Below are positions 60,901-64,000 of a DNA stretch of 64,000 bases, in pieces. How positions within the stretch are numbered: position 1 is the first letter of the stretch; every line of letters begins with the position of its first letter. Below the pieces are notes generated by a model. It was not told the DNA's origin and did no database searches. It was given only the letters and a program-made list of their open reading frames with translations. The stretch lies in NCBI RefSeq assembly GCF_900496995.4, contig NC_044009.1, forward strand, positions 9,766,001 through 9,830,000, given 5' to 3'. The DNA comes from Aquila chrysaetos chrysaetos. Its lineage: Eukaryota > Chordata > Aves > Accipitriformes > Accipitridae. Made by a program: the position numbers and the translations under genes.

Positions 60901-61910
60901 GAGGTGGGCGAACGGTGATAGGTATACAGCCGGCATATAAGCAGCCATAGAAAGTTGCTATCAAGTCTACTCCTGTAAAGGGTGTTTGTGAAATAAAGAA
61001 TTATCAGAACAAAAGGCCAAACTCTTTCACCAAAATCAAACTACACACTGATTTATTTTGTTAAGATGTAAGGATCTGTCACAAAGGTCTCTTCAAATCA
61101 ACAGGCTGTTCCTGGCCATGCCCAATTCTATAAGGTTAAAATATTTTGCATATGAGAGTTAGCAAAAATTATTCAAACCCTACAAACTTTAAATTTGTAG
61201 AGATATATTTTCATGGACAGGTAGTAGAAAATAACAAAAATAAAAAACCAAGGTATTGTAGGTTATGAAGATGATGACTCAGATTATTTCAAAAAGCATA
61301 CATTTGTTTTGCACAATTATCACTCTGAAATATGCAGTCATCCTACTTATACGAGGTAATACTTTTTTCCTGAGGTACTCCTGTAAAAACATACTAGTAA
61401 TGCAAGTCCAGGGTCTGTTCTAGAGACAGCCATTCAGGAAAGAAAGGGTGTTCATACACTGACATCCCTAATCTAGCTTTCAATGAATACACAGGCAGTT
61501 TTATTCCATTCTCTGAGGCTGAAAATTGAGACTCTTTCATGTGGTTTAAATCAAACTACTCCTGCAGAACTGCCCAGACATCTGGAGCAATTAGATGAAA
61601 TGTTTGGTAAATGTAGTTTGCCACTTAGGAGAAGCAACTTAATAATAAAGTGACATAAAGGAAGTCTCTTCCTTGAAATACTAAGTCACTGCCACATACC
61701 ACTATATTAAATGTTCTATCTTGGCAAGAGTTGTTTCTTCTCTTGTGATGTCTGACTTTGATTTTTTGCTGTCTGTATTGCCTTACCTGGAGGATAAACC
61801 AGGGCCACGTGGTCACCAACATTCAGTCGTCCTTTCTCTATCAGTGCGACTGCCACTCTCTCTGCTCTCTTGTGCAACTGTATGCATGATGCAGTGCTAG
61901 CTACAGTGCC
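45943..61910 (-). CDS. DIP2A: Disco-interacting protein 2 homolog A, C-terminal 561 residues in 13 exons (5' part outside window)
   Basis: Exons, 5' to 3': 61910-61787, 60972-60851, 60533-60422, 60192-60083, 59567-59437, 57674-57506, 56317-56147, 52857-52796, 51259-51202, 50742-50668, 49987-49813, 47195-47072, 46195-45943. All introns are GT-AG, and the exons total 1686 nt (561 codons plus stop) in one frame. They encode the second, most C-terminal adenylate-forming (FAAL/acyl-CoA-ligase-like) domain. The A3-like core reads YLDFSVSTTGILAGVKMSH, and the later ARTGYLGFLRR and RGMRYHPIDIE blocks follow. The protein ends DQLDPIYVAYNM, the universal DIP2 terminus. DIP2 proteins act in lipid metabolism and neuronal development; DIP2A was also reported as an FSTL1 receptor. 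The paralogues are very alike, so A rather than B or C rests mainly on S100B next door. The next upstream exon was not found before 64000. Confidence 0.93.
46856..46881. repeat. 26-base poly-G tract in a DIP2A intron
   Basis: An uninterrupted run of 26 G on the plus strand (C on the DIP2A sense strand), about 190 bp 3' of exon 47195-47072. Its length is likely to vary between reads and individuals. Confidence 0.95.
47395..47830 (-). mobile_element. Old CR1-like LINE fragment
   Basis: Phrases typical of the CR1 3' region are visible: AGGTCATCCAGTTCTGCCC at the left, GCCTTAGCTTTGCTAGGTTAAATAAGC in the middle, then CTGGAAGGACACACTCTCCA and a poly-T followed by GCACCTATTTTATAATT. Their order suggests a minus-strand element with its 3' end at the left. 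It is heavily diverged and lies in a DIP2A intron. Confidence 0.5.
54882..54924. repeat. Two-copy 22-bp tandem repeat in a DIP2A intron
   Basis: TTTATAAGCATTTATCTAGG occurs twice in direct tandem, at 54882 and 54904. Only G-run length differs between copies. Confidence 0.85.
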
Positions 61911-64000
61911 CTGCACAAAAAAGACACAACATCAGAAAACTTTATTCAGTTTCAAACTGTCCTCTACCAAGTACATGCTGCAGACACAATATTTCATTGT
62001 CCTTATTTTAACGATACAGCAAACTTTTAAAGAGTCTGTCTCGGTGTTTTGGAAACCATGCTGCTGGAGAATGCTAGAGAATTTTATACGTATTATTTTG
62101 AACATCAGACATTGAAGCAGCTTCTAAATGTATTTGGTACCACAAAAAGAGTTATCTCACAAATATTTGAAATTTCACAGTCCAAGGGAGAAAACACAGT
62201 AGTAGTAGTAGCATAACTGTTTTAACAGCAAGTGAAGCACTGCATCAGCTTTACCCTGCCACACACAGCCAAACCTCTAGATGCTTTTGCAATCAGCAGT
62301 CTTAAAAGTGCAAAGGGAACTCCGCTGATTTCTTTGGTATAGATACTCTTTTAAAGGGTCAGAGAGGCAACCTGAGCTGTGGCTGGTGTGCAGTCACTTC
62401 TGCTTCAGTGCATCTACTGAAAGTGTCTTTCCCACAACTATGCATCTGGAAAGTCTTCACATGGAAGCAGCTGTATCTTTGCATTGCTTAGGCAGTCACA
62501 AAGCCATGGGGATTCCAAAAAGCTTAGTCCAGTTTTTGATGTGAAGACAGAAAACATCCTTTTGCTATCCAGCGTAGGAAGCAATGCCTTAGCCTCAAGC
62601 CTGTGAGGTTGGGATGTATCTGGTTTTCCAAGACTACAATCCGATTCAAGAAAAACTGGTCAGACAACCACCTCAGAGGAAAACTAACAGTCAGAGACTG
62701 AATGAAGCCTCCCACTACACAGATAAGGATTATCACAGCAAATGTCTGCTATACAAATATTCAGTTTCAAGTACAAGACTGCCACATGTAATCCTCACCC
62801 CAAGCGCACAGCTGTCTGATCCAAGGCCTAGTTTGATGCAGGATGCCACTGGCACTCTGCTCAGTTTTACTAAGGAAACTGTTGTTAAAGCCTGGGAGCT
62901 AAAGTCATGCAAAATAAGAATAGGAAATACTGTGTATTGTTGATACAGGAACTGTAGCAGCTCAAGGACTTGGGAGAAAAATATTGACATGAAAAGGTGT
63001 AAAACAAAAGGGGTTCTCATGGAGAGCTGTGAATACACTAACGTTTAGCATTGTAGCTTATTAGTCTCCAGCTATTTAAGACGTGTTCACCAAGAGATAA
63101 TTTCTTTGTGCCTTCTTTTTTGCAGTTTTGTGTTTCCTTTTTGCAGTCTCCTTGTGGAGAGTAAAAGTTGCCTGAACAAAGTGACCCAGAAAGGGGCTTC
63201 TTCATACTAGAAGACTTCCATCAAAGGCCTCTTTGCTCTGAGAGAAGAATAAATAATTTCTGTGGCTCTTAACAATAACCATATTGAAGCAGTTTCTTCT
63301 ACAGAAGTAGCGTCTCATGAGAAAAGGCAGAACTTTGACACACATCCTAAACCATTTTGCCTGTGTGAATGAGACCCCCAAAGGCAAATCCTTCACTTCC
63401 CAAGGACTGCTGCTGGACCTTCTGAAAGCACATTCCCTACCTCAAATGTCTGCGGTACAGCACAGCACAAGGTAGACCCAATTTGTCACTGGGCTGTTAT
63501 CACTGCAAGGGTAGCTACTGAGTAACAGGCTCAAGCAAAAATTGACCAGCTTTGCCTCCTGGAAAGAAAGAAGGGGAATAAAAAAAGTGCCAGAAGAGCA
63601 GTAGGAGAGTCTAAAATATTTGAGTTTTCTGAAATATGCACAGCAGTAGCGCTCCTCAAGCCCAGGGAGGCTGAAATACTGAGGAACATACAAAAGTGCA
63701 AGTTTTCTCACATCCCTTTATGAAGTGTTGGATGCACAGGGGCATGTGAATGCTCCAAAATTACTGACAGTCACATGCAGAGTAGAGTGGCTATGAGCAA
63801 AAATGATGTATTTACTGAGAAACATGACTGTTGCCTTGTAATATGTCATAAGGGCTCAGACATCCCTTGAATAATATAAGTATATAGACCCTATAAGTAC
63901 CTAGGGCCTGTACTCCAAAACTGAACCATTTACTTGTTCATGTTTGAGTGACTGTTAAGTGTGACCCTTTTTGGGGGCAGAGCCTAGCCAAGGACAAGCC
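61911..64000 (-). other. DIP2A: DIP2A intron, partial, nothing else recognised
   Basis: Starts at the acceptor of exon 61910-61787 and runs off the window, so the intron is at least 2.09 kb. I looked for the preceding DIP2 exon on the minus strand and found none. No repeat or other gene was recognised. Confidence 0.6.

Overview
This is a piece of a bird nuclear genome. It holds intron-containing vertebrate genes (LSS, S100B, a DIP2-family gene), CpG-rich promoters, LTRs of avian endogenous-retrovirus type and a CR1-like fragment. The LTR set looks neoavian rather than galliform, but that is an inference from remembered families. No bacterial, plasmid or phage feature was seen.

Left part (1-13.8 kb). 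A short RING-finger ORF (230-742, +) has a poly(A) signal just after its stop. A 6.15-kb endogenous retrovirus lies on the minus strand at 2739-8889, with nearly identical LTRs, a tRNA-His primer-binding site and a badly deleted interior. To its right are two short plus-strand exons (9245-9544) of a HEAT-repeat, maestro-like protein with stop and poly(A) signal, then a solo LTR (about 10383-10952). At 13040-13780 three decayed exons resemble the regulatory region of diaphanous-type formins.

LSS block (14.4-25.4 kb, minus). A complete lanosterol synthase gene can be assembled from 22 coding exons. They total 2274 nt (757 codons plus stop), with canonical GT-AG introns and consistent phase. The promoter is a CpG island with an SRE-like site, a CCAAT box and a GGGGCC repeat. 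A solo LTR with a perfect 5-bp target duplication sits in intron 6.

Middle (25.5-38 kb). An inverted duplication (about 25500-25885 and 31560-31985) flanks 5.7 kb without recognised genes. S100B follows on the plus strand: a likely noncoding first exon near 32.65 kb, coding exons 33977-34114 and 34631-34771, and a poly(A) signal at 35361. A solo LTR with a perfect 5-bp target duplication is at 37490-38073.

Right part (38-64 kb). A one-exon C2H2 zinc-finger gene (41795-42856, minus) has a CpG promoter with NRF1-, CRE- and YY1-like sites and an LTR-like element just upstream. The 3' half of DIP2A (minus) runs from 61910 down to its stop at 45943. Thirteen exons encode 561 residues in frame; the 5' part lies beyond the window.

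The genes share no pathway: LSS makes lanosterol, S100B is a calcium sensor, and DIP2A carries an adenylate-forming-type domain. The tail-to-tail S100B/DIP2A arrangement matches human 21q22.3. No undescribed multi-gene system was found. The most interesting items are the young deleted provirus with an LTR-specific enhancer-region duplication, the formin-like pseudogene, the inverted duplication, and an overlapping upstream ORF in the zinc-finger gene.
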